Origin: Arthrobacter sp. ov407
Lineage (GTDB): Bacteria > Actinomycetota > Actinomycetes > Actinomycetales > Micrococcaceae
Reading direction: 5' to 3'
NCBI RefSeq assembly: GCF_900102895.1
Contig: NZ_FNGD01000018.1
Location: 1 to 64,000, forward strand
DNA length: 64,000 nucleotides
In this document: one piece after another, positions 8,957 to 16,988 of the stretch
Position numbering within the stretch: the stretch's first letter is position 1
Layout of the letters: the number at the start of each line of letters is the position of its first letter
The notes under the pieces: model-generated
The model's database searches: none
What the model saw: only the letters and a program-made list of their open reading frames with translations
What the model was told of the DNA's origin: nothing
Program-made: the position numbers and the translations under genes

Positions 8957-9107
8957 CCCGCGAGCGTCCCGTGGCGGGGCTTCCTGCGCCCCCGTTTGAC
9001 TGGCGGGAGGCCCGGGTTCGTGGCGTATAGTGGACCGCAATTGCCGCGGCAGCGCTGTGGGGGATCACTCCCGGCTGCCGAGAAAAACGACTCCCGGAAC
9101 GCTGCTG

Positions 9108-9695
9108 ATGCCTGACTTTTACTCAGATCTTCCACCGATGGCCCCGCCTCCCACTCTGCCCCGGCAGCGGCTCCGCTACGTGCGGATCCTGGACGTCGCC
9201 GCGGGTTTTGCCCGCAAGGGCCTGGACTCTGTGGTCCTTTCCGAGGTGGCGGCCAAGGCGGATGTTCCTCTGGGGACGCTGTACCGCTATTTCCCGTCCT
9301 CCACCCAGCTGGTCCTGGCCCTGTACCGCAAGCAACTGGGCGAACTGCTGGCGGGCAGCGGTCCGGCGGCGGGGAAGGCTGCGGCCCAGGGCCTCGTGGG
9401 GGTGGTGATGGAGATCTTCCACATGCGCCTCATGCAGCCTGCGGTGGAGCAAAGCCTCAACCGGGCCGTTTACGCCAAGGACACCGACACCACCAGGCTG
9501 CTGCGCGAGATCGATGCGACGGCCGAGAAGGCAGTGACGGCCGCGTGCGACGACGCCGCCGTCGCCCGGGTCCTGCTGCTGACGGTTACGGGCCTGGTCC
9601 AGGCCGTCCGCTGCCGCCGGCTGTCCCTCTTCGAAGCGGAGGAGGACCTGAAGAAGGCCTGTTCGCTGCTCCAGGGCGCCCGGCAGGCCGCGTAA
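9108..9695 (+). CDS. TetR-family transcriptional regulator
   Basis: 195 residues from the ATG at 9108. The N-terminal DNA-binding domain spans about 23-69, with VVLSEVAAKADVPLGTLYRY as helix-turn-helix and the usual YRYFPSS end. The C-terminal half is a helical ligand/dimer domain rich in Ala and Leu with no recognisable ligand motif. An in-frame GTG at 9030 would add 26 residues with unusual composition; that GTG overlaps a TATAGT that looks like a -10 element, so the shorter start is preferred. It follows an MFS carrier, the likely target. Confidence 0.88.
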   Translation: MPDFYSDLPPMAPPPTLPRQRLRYVRILDVAAGFARKGLDSVVLSEVAAKADVPLGTLYRYFPSSTQLVLALYRKQLGELLAGSGPAAGKAAAQGLVGVVMEIFHMRLMQPAVEQSLNRAVYAKDTDTTRLLREIDATAEKAVTAACDDAAVARVLLLTVTGLVQAVRCRRLSLFEAEEDLKKACSLLQGARQAA

Positions 9696-9709
9696 CCGGT
9701 CTAGACCAA

Positions 9710-9748
9710 TGACCCGGAAAAGCCGCGCTTGCACGTGATCCGGGTCAC
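9710..9748. promoter_or_regulatory. inverted repeat TGACCCGGA / TCCGGGTCA
   Basis: Nine-base arms at 9710-9718 and 9739-9747 with a 20-nt spacer lie just after the TetR gene. The right arm is part of GTGATCCGGGTCAC (9735-9748), itself a near-palindrome. It could be the TetR terminator or an operator for the malic enzyme promoter; the sequence does not decide. Confidence 0.45.
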
Positions 9749-9761
9749 TTAATCATGCAGG

Positions 9762-9771
9762 GAAACGTTTC
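9762..9771 (+). promoter_or_regulatory. candidate LacI-family operator upstream of malic enzyme
   Basis: GAAACGTTTC is a perfect palindrome with the central CG step typical of LacI/CcpA-family sites, about 210 bp before the malic enzyme start. It suggests carbon-source control. No LacI gene is seen in the window. Confidence 0.45.
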
Positions 9772-9982
9772 ACCACAGTGCGCTACCCCTCCCGCCCGGC
9801 GTAACCGGCGGGAGTCGTTGCTTACCATTGCTGGACCGGATAGACGGCTGACGCCAGCAAATCGGGGGCTCCACCGGCGACCGCCACCTCTGGTCGCCAC
9901 GGCCCCCGCCAGACCAACTCGAGCATCCGTGCTTGAGCTTCCATGAGCCGTGCGCCCACGGTGAGTCCCAGGAGACAACGAC

Positions 9983-11194
9983 GTGTCCACTGAAACGATC
10001 ATTCCCGCCGATTCCACTTCCCCCGCTGAGGCAGCAGCCGTGCTCAGCGACGAGGAAATCTTCGCATCCCACGAGGGCGGCAAGCTTTCGATTTCCAGCA
10101 CCGTCCCGCTCGCCAGCAAGCGCGACCTCTCCATTGCCTACACGCCCGGCGTAGCCCAGGTCAGCCGCGCCATCCACGCCAACCCGGAGCTCGCCAAGAC
10201 GCTCACGTGGGCCCAGCGCCTTGTGGTGGTGGTCAGTGACGGCACCGCCGTGCTGGGTCTGGGCAACATCGGCGCCAGCGCCTCGCTGCCCGTGATGGAG
10301 GGCAAGTCCGCGCTTTTCAAGGCCTTCGGAGAACTTGACTCCATCCCGCTGGTCCTCAACACCACCGACGTCGACGAAATCGTCGAGACACTTGTCCGGC
10401 TCCGCCCCAGCTTCGGCGCCGTCAACCTCGAGGACATCGCCGCGCCCCGCTGCTTCGAACTCGAGGAGAAAGTCATCGAGGCACTGGACTGCCCGGTCAT
10501 GCACGATGACCAGCACGGCACCGCCGTCGTGGTCCTTGCCGCCCTGACCAATGCCGCCAAGGTGACCGGCCGGACGCTCGACAGCCTGCGCGTGGTGGTC
10601 TCCGGGGCCGGGGCGGCCGGGATCGCCGTCGCCGAAATCCTGCTGACGGCCGGGATCGGCGACGTCGTTCTCCTGGACTCCCGCGGCACCATCAGCAAGG
10701 ACCGCGCGGACATCGCCGCCGATCCGGCAAGCAAGAAGGCCCAGCTCGCCGCCCGCAGCAACCCCCGCGGCGTGGCCGGCGGCCCGGGCGAAGCGCTGCT
10801 CGGCGCCGACGTGTTCGTCGGTGTCTCCTCCGCCAAGCTGGACGAGGAGCACTTGAAGCTGATGAACCACAGCTCGATCGTGTTCGCCCTGTCCAACCCG
10901 GACCCGGAAGTCCTGCCGGAGGTCGCGAGCAAGTACGCGGCTGTGGTCGCCACCGGGCGCAGCGACTTCCCGAACCAGATCAACAACGTGCTGGCGTTCC
11001 CCGGCATCTTCCGTGGCGCCCTCGACGCCGGCGCCCGCCGGATCACGCCGGCCATGAAGCTCGCTGCAGCCCGGGCCATCGCGGAACTGGCCGAGGACGA
11101 TCTTTCAGCGGACTACATCGTGCCCAGCCCGCTGGATCCGCGCGTGGCCCCGGCCGTCTCCGCTGCCGTCGCGGCGGCGGTGGAAGCCGAGTAG
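9983..11194 (+). CDS. NAD(P)-dependent malic enzyme
   Basis: 403-residue malic enzyme (malate to pyruvate plus CO2) of the short bacterial type without a phosphotransacetylase domain. Catalytic Tyr53 (IAYTPGVAQ), Lys108 (MEGKSALFK), metal ligands Glu150-Asp151 (NLEDIAAPRC) and Asp175/176 (MHDDQHGTA) are all present. The Rossmann motif is SGAGAAG near 207-213. GTG start at 9983 with AGGAGA at 9970-9975. It is monocistronic in appearance, with a ~290-bp upstream region holding two candidate operators. It replenishes pyruvate/NAD(P)H during growth on C4 acids. Confidence 0.95.
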   Translation: MSTETIIPADSTSPAEAAAVLSDEEIFASHEGGKLSISSTVPLASKRDLSIAYTPGVAQVSRAIHANPELAKTLTWAQRLVVVVSDGTAVLGLGNIGASASLPVMEGKSALFKAFGELDSIPLVLNTTDVDEIVETLVRLRPSFGAVNLEDIAAPRCFELEEKVIEALDCPVMHDDQHGTAVVVLAALTNAAKVTGRTLDSLRVVVSGAGAAGIAVAEILLTAGIGDVVLLDSRGTISKDRADIAADPASKKAQLAARSNPRGVAGGPGEALLGADVFVGVSSAKLDEEHLKLMNHSSIVFALSNPDPEVLPEVASKYAAVVATGRSDFPNQINNVLAFPGIFRGALDAGARRITPAMKLAAARAIAELAEDDLSADYIVPSPLDPRVAPAVSAAVAAAVEAE

Positions 11195-11218
11195 ATCCGC
11201 GCACACTGCGGCCCACAC

Positions 11219-11244
11219 GGCGGCGCTGCCTTCGGGGCGCCGCC
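11219..11244 (+). terminator. GC-rich hairpin after malic enzyme
   Basis: GGCGGCG (11219-11225) pairs with CGCCGCC (11238-11244) around a short loop, 24 bp after the stop. It has no T-tract, so termination is plausible but not certain. Confidence 0.45.
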
Positions 11245-11288
11245 GCTGGCGGGCCCGGTGGGGTCCGTTCCCCGCCTAGACTAGGCCC

Positions 11289-11789
11289 ATGAACCCCGAG
11301 ATTCTGGTGACTGTGCTCTGCGGCCTCGCCATCCTGGTCGGCGTGGCCGGGACCATCATTCCCGTCCTGCCCGGCAGCATCCTGATCGGGTCGAGCCTGC
11401 TTGCCTGGGCACTGTGGGGCGGCGCCGGAACCACCGGCTGGGTGGTCTTTGGGATCGGACTGGTGTTCGTCCTGGCCGGCATGGCCGCCAGCGCGGTCCT
11501 GACGGGCCGGAAGCTTAAAGAGCACAGCATCCCCAGCCGGTCCGTGGTGGTGGGCCTGGTGCTGGGCGTGGCCGGCATGTTCATCATCCCCGTGGTGGGG
11601 CTCGTCGTGGGCTTCGCCGCTGGGCTCCTGCTCAGCGAGCTGCAGCGCACCCGCGCGTTCGGCACGGCGGTGGCCTCGAGTTGGGCCGCCCTGAAGGCCA
11701 CAGGCTTTGGCATGATCGTGGAATTCGGCCTCGCATGCCTCGCCGCGAGCACCTGGGTGATCGGCCTCTGGGTGGCCTCGGCCGCCTAG
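11289..11789 (+). CDS. DUF456 membrane protein
   Basis: 166-residue integral membrane protein with about five hydrophobic segments. IIPVLPGSILIG near the N-terminus and the repeated Gly-rich turn IIPVVGLVVGFAAGLLLSEL are the DUF456 marks: a duplicated helical hairpin with glycine motifs. The family has no assigned function; small-molecule or ion transport has been suggested for proteins of this architecture. It appears to be transcribed alone. Confidence 0.8.
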   Translation: MNPEILVTVLCGLAILVGVAGTIIPVLPGSILIGSSLLAWALWGGAGTTGWVVFGIGLVFVLAGMAASAVLTGRKLKEHSIPSRSVVVGLVLGVAGMFIIPVVGLVVGFAAGLLLSELQRTRAFGTAVASSWAALKATGFGMIVEFGLACLAASTWVIGLWVASAA

Positions 11790-11822
11790 CATCGGCGTGC
11801 CGGAGCCTACTACGATGGGGGC

Positions 11823-12827
11823 ATGAGCGCCGGACCTGGCGAATCCGCCCCCCGCATTTCCGACGACCAGCGCAGCCCGTACACGGACACCCGCGACCTG
11901 ACGCCGTTCCGCAAGGCTGTGGTCCGGACACCCGTCCGCGGCCTGGCCGGGAACGTGGGCTCCGTGGTGACCGGCCTCATGGCGGGCCGGGCCCCCGGGA
12001 CGCTGGCCGCCGAGGGCGGGGTGCCCCGCCTGGGCAGGGTGGGAATCCGGGCGTCCGCCAAGAGGACGAAATCCGTGCACGCCGCCATCTTCGGCAGCAC
12101 CGATCCGGACCGCCTGATCACCCTGGCCCGCGCCTACCCCGGCTGGGCCGGAGTCTGCTACCTCATGGCCGGGCTGCTGGCTTACGCCCACGACGGGCAT
12201 TTGCGCGCATCCGAACTCCTGCAGCACGGCCTGAGCCTGCGCAACGACGAGGAAGCCAACCGCTACGCCGCCATGTACCTGGCCGGCGTCGTCACGAGGG
12301 TGGAGGTGGCCGAGCGGATCGAGGTTCCGGTGCTGTTCAGTGAGGAGGCCGTGTTCCTGGCCTTGTCGCATTCCCTGCGCGAGACCGGCCAGGCGGAGGC
12401 GGCGCTTGCGGCGCTTGCCGGCCTGCCCCCGTCGCTGCCGCTGGCCCTGGCCCGCTGTTCGCTTGAGGCCGAGCTGGGACGCGACGCTGAGGTAGTGGCG
12501 GAGACGGAGGGGCTGCTGAACGCGGACGACCTGGCCGCCGCGCTGTTGCTGATCCGGGCCCGGTCCCTGCGCAGGCTCGGAGCCTACAGCGCTTCGCGTT
12601 CTGCCCTGCAGGAAGTCCTGCGGCGCAGGAAGACAGACTTCACCCTCCGCAGCGACGCGCTGACGGACACCGCCCTGCTCCTCCTGGACGCGGGCCGCAA
12701 AACCCTCGGGGCCCGGGAATGGCCGCGCCATAAACCGGCACAGCTGGAGGCCGTGAAGGCCATCCGCAAGGACGCGGAAATGCACGAACTCTGGGACCGC
12801 GAATACGGGCGCACTGACGACGACTGA
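11823..12827 (+). CDS. Hypothetical TPR-like helical repeat protein
   Basis: 334 residues, not recognised as a named family. The N-terminal ~75 residues are basic and disordered-looking, followed by repeated helix pairs (ASELLQHGLSLRNDEEANRYA, ETGQAEAALAALAGLP, RRLGAYSASRSALQEVLRRR) with tetratricopeptide-like spacing, so a protein-binding superhelix is likely. No signal peptide or membrane segment is seen. The ATG at 11823 is 33 bp after the DUF456 gene, with no good Shine-Dalgarno. It is soluble and cytoplasmic by composition. Confidence 0.7.
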   Translation: MSAGPGESAPRISDDQRSPYTDTRDLTPFRKAVVRTPVRGLAGNVGSVVTGLMAGRAPGTLAAEGGVPRLGRVGIRASAKRTKSVHAAIFGSTDPDRLITLARAYPGWAGVCYLMAGLLAYAHDGHLRASELLQHGLSLRNDEEANRYAAMYLAGVVTRVEVAERIEVPVLFSEEAVFLALSHSLRETGQAEAALAALAGLPPSLPLALARCSLEAELGRDAEVVAETEGLLNADDLAAALLLIRARSLRRLGAYSASRSALQEVLRRRKTDFTLRSDALTDTALLLLDAGRKTLGAREWPRHKPAQLEAVKAIRKDAEMHELWDREYGRTDDD

Positions 12828-12908
12828 CAGGTTTCCGCGCACGATCAGGGCCAAATACACGTATCCACTACTCTTGCGGGCCCCTGTGGCGGGGAGTACA
12901 AACGAGGC

Positions 12909-13265
12909 ATGAGAGATGCGGTGGAGCGCTGGATGCAGCACTACCTCACGGCGTGGACCACGAATGATCCGGGGGACATCCGGGCGCTGTTTACCGAGGA
13001 CGCCATCTATGCCACCAGCCCGCAGGAAGCCGAACCGTGGTGGGGCCGGGACGATATCGTCGAGCACTGGATTGCCGGGCGCGACGAGCCGGATGACTGG
13101 ACGTTTGAGTGGAAGCTGCTGGGGGTCGACGGCGGCCGAGCCTTCGTGCAGGGCCTGACGACCTACCGCGGCAACAGCAGAAGCTATGACAACCTGTGGA
13201 TCATCCAGTTGACCGCGGACGGCCGCGCGTCGTCTTTTACCGAGTGGTACATGCAGCGCAAGTAG
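12909..13265 (+). CDS. SnoaL/NTF2-like domain protein
   Basis: 118-residue single-domain cone-shaped fold. The start VERWMQHYLTAWTTNDPGDI, the segment FTEDAIYATSP and the closing TEWYMQRK follow the SnoaL-like pattern (polar pocket lined by W, Y, D and H). Members are small isomerases, hydrolases or carriers; no specific reaction is evident. A GAGG lies just before the ATG. It is convergent with the LysE gene downstream and unrelated to it. Confidence 0.8.
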   Translation: MRDAVERWMQHYLTAWTTNDPGDIRALFTEDAIYATSPQEAEPWWGRDDIVEHWIAGRDEPDDWTFEWKLLGVDGGRAFVQGLTTYRGNSRSYDNLWIIQLTADGRASSFTEWYMQRK

Positions 13266-13280
13266 CCGGGATTCGCGCCC

Positions 13281-13958
13281 TCACCCGCGGTTCATGGCCG
13301 CGCTGACGGCGGGCACAATCTGTTCGGCGAGGAGCACGGCGCCCAGGATTAGCATGATGATCCCGCTGGCCAGCGTCACTTGGCGTGCTGCGCCCGGCCT
13401 GGCCTGCAGCAGTTTCCGCGCCAGAAGTGCCACGCAGCTGTAGATGACGCCCACGAGCAGGACGAAAGTCAGCCCGAGCAGTCCCGACTGGACCGGAACC
13501 GGCAACGCGGCGTCAGGGCTGACGAACTGCGGCACCAGGGCCACGAAGAACAGCAGGCCCTTGGGGTTGATCCCGCTGATGCCCATGCCCTGGAGGAAGA
13601 TTCGGAACTGGCTCGCGGGCGCAGCCGCACCGGGGGCAGCCGTACCGGTGCCGAAGCCGGGGCCGTTGAAGCTGGCGCCCCGCCAGGAGCGTAGGGTGCT
13701 GAAGCCCAGCCAGAGCAGGTAGAGGGCGCCCGCGGCCGTCAGCCAGCCGAGCACGCCGGGCATCCCGGCCAGCAGTGCCGCCAGTCCCAGCACTAGGAGC
13801 GCAGTGTGGAGGGCGTAGCCGCCGCAGAGCCCGGCGACGGCGGGCGCGAAGCTGCGCTGCCTGAGCCCGGCCGCGATCGAATAGGCCCAGTCGACGCCCG
13901 GGGTGCATGCCAGTGCGACGGCAACAACTAGGAAGGCGAGGAAAAGCTGGGGGTTCAT
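13281..13958 (-). CDS. LysE-family amino-acid exporter
   Basis: 225-residue LysE/RhtB transporter with six hydrophobic segments. FLVVAVALACTPGVDWAYSI is the conserved first helix (normally ending PGP) and GISGINPKGLLFFVALVPQF carries the family NPK motif. The start is set at 13958, where CTGGAG precedes the ATG; an earlier ATG exists at 13982. It is divergent from an Lrp/AsnC regulator, the classic LysE-regulator arrangement, so the pump is probably induced by its amino-acid substrate through that protein. Confidence 0.9.
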   Translation of the reverse strand: MNPQLFLAFLVVAVALACTPGVDWAYSIAAGLRQRSFAPAVAGLCGGYALHTALLVLGLAALLAGMPGVLGWLTAAGALYLLWLGFSTLRSWRGASFNGPGFGTGTAAPGAAAPASQFRIFLQGMGISGINPKGLLFFVALVPQFVSPDAALPVPVQSGLLGLTFVLLVGVIYSCVALLARKLLQARPGAARQVTLASGIIMLILGAVLLAEQIVPAVSAAMNRG

Positions 13959-14076
13959 GGCGGGCTCCAGGGGGTGCGGCACCTCGTAGTGGGTACAAGG
14001 AAAACTCTAGGCAAAAACGGCCCCAAGGTGTTCGCCTATTTACTGTAGAATCGCCGCTTTTGGGTAAGATAATTGC

Positions 14077-14532
14077 GTGATGGACAACATTGACAGAAGT
14101 ATTTTGCGTTACCTCCAAGCGGACGGCCGAATGACTGCCACGGCCCTGGCGGCCAAGGTCGGGCTGACCGTGGCGCCGTGCCATCGCCGGCTGCGGGATC
14201 TGGAGGTCGCCGGGATCATCCGGGGCTACCGGGCGGACATTGATCCGGCCGCCGTGGGGCTCGGTTTCGAGGCGATCGTCTTCGTGACCCTGCGGCAGGT
14301 GGACCGTTCCACCATGGAGATCTTCGAGAACCGGGTGGCCGAGAATCCCAACATCGTGGAGGCGCAGCGGCTCTTCGGGTCGCCGGACTATCTGCTCAAG
14401 GTCATCGCTGAGGACCTTCCGTCCTACCAGCGTTTCTATGACAGCGAACTGACCTCGCTGCCCGGCGTCGAGCGCCTGACGTCAACGCTGGTCATGAAGA
14501 ACCTGAAAGCCAACGCCGGGCCGCCGGTCTAA
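14077..14532 (+). CDS. Lrp/AsnC-family regulator (divergent from lysE-like gene)
   Basis: 151 residues. The N-terminal HTH (about 5-55) contains ILRYLQADGRMTATALAAKVGL and a recognition helix around CHRRLRDLEVAGII. The C-terminal RAM domain carries FGSPDYLLKVIAEDL, the effector/oligomer loop. The start is GTG 14077 immediately followed by ATG 14080. A -10-like TAAGAT at 14065-14070 leaves almost no leader, so a leaderless message is likely. The divergent LysE exporter is the expected target. Confidence 0.9.
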   Translation: MMDNIDRSILRYLQADGRMTATALAAKVGLTVAPCHRRLRDLEVAGIIRGYRADIDPAAVGLGFEAIVFVTLRQVDRSTMEIFENRVAENPNIVEAQRLFGSPDYLLKVIAEDLPSYQRFYDSELTSLPGVERLTSTLVMKNLKANAGPPV

Positions 14533-14534
14533 AC

Positions 14535-14564
14535 CAAGGCTGGAAGGCCCGGGCGCCGGCCTTG
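14535..14564. terminator. short hairpin between convergent Lrp genes
   Basis: CAAGGC (14535-14540) and GCCTTG (14559-14564), or the inner AAGGCC/GGCCTT pair, can fold between two converging Lrp genes. The stems are only about 6 bp and have no T run, so this is a weak call. Confidence 0.35.
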
Positions 14565-14573
14565 ACGAAGAGT

Positions 14574-15107
14574 TCAGGCGCCGAGCAGTCCCGTGGTCCG
14601 GTAGGGAATGACCTCGCGCAGGAACATGCTCGTTGAGGTCCGGACGATGCCGGGGCACAGCCGGATTTCCTCGGATACGCGGTAGAGATCGTCCGGGCTT
14701 TTGGCCACCACCCGGATCAGGAGATCGGTGTCGCCGGCCGGGGCGTGGCATTCGAGGACTTCCGGGATGTTGCGCAGGGCAGCGATCGCCTCGTTGAGGT
14801 GGCTCTGATCCAGTTCCGCGCTCACCGCGGCCGCCACGCCCCGGCCCAGGGCGGACGGCAGCACCCGGCTGCTGTTCGGGCGGAGCGCGCCCGACGCCGA
14901 CATCCGCTCCAGGCGGGACTGGACGGTGCCGCGGGCCAAGCCCAGCTTTTGCGCCAGCACCATGACCGGGACGCGGGGATCTTCGTCCAGCGCGGCGAGG
15001 ATCCGCCGGTCCGTCGCGTCGAGCTCCTGCAAAATGACCACTTCCTGTTCACTGTCCCGGCTGTAGTTGATCAGATTGACCACTCCAGCGCCGGTCCGTT
15101 GCACCAA
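14574..15107 (-). CDS. Second Lrp/AsnC-family regulator
   Basis: Up to 177 residues. The HTH lies near 28-75 (LDATDRRILAALDEDPRVPV then LARGTVQSRLERM), followed by a RAM domain with CHAPAGDTDLLIRVVAKSPDDL. The start is unclear: TTG 15107, GTG 15104 and internal GTG codons before LDATDRR all lack a good Shine-Dalgarno, and the family usually begins only a few residues before the first helix. It is convergent with the other Lrp gene, which it resembles only at family level. No obvious target is adjacent. Confidence 0.85.
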   Translation of the reverse strand: MVQRTGAGVVNLINYSRDSEQEVVILQELDATDRRILAALDEDPRVPVMVLAQKLGLARGTVQSRLERMSASGALRPNSSRVLPSALGRGVAAAVSAELDQSHLNEAIAALRNIPEVLECHAPAGDTDLLIRVVAKSPDDLYRVSEEIRLCPGIVRTSTSMFLREVIPYRTTGLLGA

Positions 15108-15283
15108 CTGTAGGGCTTCTGCTCAAATGGTGACAACAAGGGAACGAGACCACCGCCACGATCCCGAAGGCTACGGACATCCCGGCACACCACCCGGACC
15201 CCGGATGAGGCTCCCGCAAGGAACCCGCCGCTGATTGACTCTTGTTCACGCATCGTCATTCCGCACATCGCACCATCACGCGG

Positions 15284-15345
15284 CAAGAGCCCCTGAGCCA
15301 CCGACGTCGGATTTCCCGAAGTCATCGGTAGCTGAGGGGCTCTTG
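15284..15345. repeat. imperfect long hairpin upstream of gluQ
   Basis: CAAGAGCCCCT (15284-15294) pairs with AGGGGCTCTTG (15335-15345); a G-G mismatch then allows AGC/GCT to extend the stem. The 40-nt loop contains CCGACGTCGG, itself a palindrome. It lies 25 bp before the gluQ start. It could be a terminator of an unseen small transcript or a leader structure. Confidence 0.5.
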
Positions 15346-15369
15346 TGCTGCTCCGCATAGGCTTGTCCC

Positions 15370-16305
15370 ATGACCTCAGCTGGCCGCTTCGCTCCCAGTC
15401 CCTCCGGCGAACTGCACGTGGGCAACCTCCGGACGGCCATTCTGGCGTGGCTCTTCGCCCGGTCCGAGGGGCGGCGGTTCCTGATGCGGGTGGAGGACCT
15501 GGACCGTGCCCGGGCCGGCGCCGAGGCTGAGCAGCTTCGCGACCTTGCGGCGATCGGCGTGAGCTGGGACGGAGGCGTCGTGCGCCAGACGGACCGTGAG
15601 CACCTGTATGCCGAGGCGATCGCCCAGCTGACGGCCGCGGGCCTGACCTACGAGTGCTTTTGTACCCGTCGGGAAATACAGGAGGCCCCCTCCGCGCCGC
15701 ATGCTCCGCTGGGCGCCTACCCGGGGACGTGCCGGAACCTCACCGTCGCCGAGCGCGAGGCCAAACGGGCCGCCCGGCCGCCTGCTGTCCGGCTCCGTTC
15801 CACCGTGGCTGAGGTGACGGTGCGGGACGTGCTCCACGGCAACTACACGGGGGTGGTTGACGACTTTGTGCTCCGGCGCAACGACGGCGTGACGGCCTAC
15901 AACCTGGCCGTCGTGGTGGACGACGCCGCGCAGGGCGTCGACCAGGTGGTCCGCGGCGACGATCTGCTGCCGTCCACGCCGCGGCAGGCATATTTGGCGT
16001 CACTCCTCAATATGCCTGTTCCGGAATATGCGCATGTGCCGCTGGTCCTGAACGCCGACGGCGCCCGGCTGGCCAAACGCGACGGCGCCGTGACGCTCGC
16101 CGACCTGGCGCTGGCCGGCGTGACCGCGGACCAGGTCCGGGACACATTGCTGGCATCCGTGGGCCTCCCGCCCGGCCGCCTGGAACACGCACTTTCTGCC
16201 TTCGACCCGGCCGCCCTGCCGCGCGAGCCCTGGGTGTGGCCCGGCATGCCGGAAGCGCACCCGGGAACCGGCAGCCGGGCCCGGACGGACAGCCGCGGCG
16301 CGTAG
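15370..16305 (+). CDS. gluQ: Glutamyl-Q tRNA(Asp) synthetase
   Basis: 311-residue GluRS paralogue lacking the anticodon-binding domain. It attaches glutamate to queuosine at position 34 of tRNA-Asp. The HIGH-type motif is PSPSGELHVGN (9-19), and the KMSKS-equivalent is LAKRDG (234-239). The zinc knuckle is visible as ECFCTRRE and, further on, YPGTCR. VEDLDRARAGAE and YNLAVVVDDAAQGVDQVVRG are class-conserved. The length fits the GluQ-RS family rather than full GluRS (~480 aa). It is followed 9 bp later by the HD hydrolase gene, so the two are probably cotranscribed. Confidence 0.93.
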   Translation: MTSAGRFAPSPSGELHVGNLRTAILAWLFARSEGRRFLMRVEDLDRARAGAEAEQLRDLAAIGVSWDGGVVRQTDREHLYAEAIAQLTAAGLTYECFCTRREIQEAPSAPHAPLGAYPGTCRNLTVAEREAKRAARPPAVRLRSTVAEVTVRDVLHGNYTGVVDDFVLRRNDGVTAYNLAVVVDDAAQGVDQVVRGDDLLPSTPRQAYLASLLNMPVPEYAHVPLVLNADGARLAKRDGAVTLADLALAGVTADQVRDTLLASVGLPPGRLEHALSAFDPAALPREPWVWPGMPEAHPGTGSRARTDSRGA

Positions 16306-16314
16306 GCTGGATTC

Positions 16315-16986
16315 ATGACCGAGCCCGCACACCCCCAGCCCCGCTTCACTGTCGAGACAGCCAAGGTCCTGGCCGAGGTGGCCCACAACCGGCAGAAGGA
16401 CAAGCTCAAGCGGCCCTACCGGGAACATGTACTCGCCGTCGGGGATGCCCTGGCGGACTTCGACGACGACATCCAGATCGCAGGGTACCTCCACGACATC
16501 GCCGAGGACACCCCGATGACACGGCAGGCCCTTTTGGACATGGGTGTCTCCGAGCGCGCCGCGGACATCATCGAACGGGTCACGAAGCGCCTGCATGAGA
16601 ACCCGGACGACTACCAAGCCGGCATCCGGTACATCGCCGAGGACCACGACGCCACGCTAGTAAAGATCGCCGACAACGCGCACAATTCGCTGCCCGAACG
16701 GGTGAAGGCGCTGGCCGAAAAGTGGCCGGACAAGCCCCCGGTCACCCGCTACGACGACGCCCGGCCGGTGCTCTACGCCGCCGTCCCGGTCGAGGAAACC
16801 CGGAAAATCCTGGCCCGGATCAATCCGTGGCTGCTGAACGAACTCGACGACATGCTCGACGAGGCGGACGACACCGACTACGAGAACCTCTCCTACGACG
16901 CCCCTGCAGCGGTCACGGCGGCAGGAGTCACGGCGGCTGCGCCGGGCGAGACTCCCTCCGGCGAATCCGAGTCTGCCCGGAATTAA
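16315..16986 (+). CDS. HD-domain hydrolase with alarmone-hydrolase (SpoT/MESH1-like) signature
   Basis: 223 residues; the first ~150 form an HD domain. The metal and catalytic set matches small (p)ppGpp hydrolases: H38, H60-D61 and the E64-D65 pair in HDIAEDTPMT, then D120 and N124 in VKIADNAHN. The ED pair distinguishes alarmone hydrolases from other HD enzymes. No synthetase, TGS or ACT domain follows, only an acidic, Ala-rich tail (about 180-223). Cleavage of (p)ppGpp 3'-pyrophosphate is inferred from these residues; nucleotide hydrolysis of another kind is possible. It lies between gluQ and an oxidoreductase in one transcriptional run. Confidence 0.8.
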   Translation: MTEPAHPQPRFTVETAKVLAEVAHNRQKDKLKRPYREHVLAVGDALADFDDDIQIAGYLHDIAEDTPMTRQALLDMGVSERAADIIERVTKRLHENPDDYQAGIRYIAEDHDATLVKIADNAHNSLPERVKALAEKWPDKPPVTRYDDARPVLYAAVPVEETRKILARINPWLLNELDDMLDEADDTDYENLSYDAPAAVTAAGVTAAAPGETPSGESESARN

Positions 16987-16988
16987 GC

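Noticed and set aside
8996..9031. TTGACT ... TATAGT as a promoter for the TetR gene
   Set aside because: The gap is 24 bp, too long for a standard promoter; only the TATAGT may be real.
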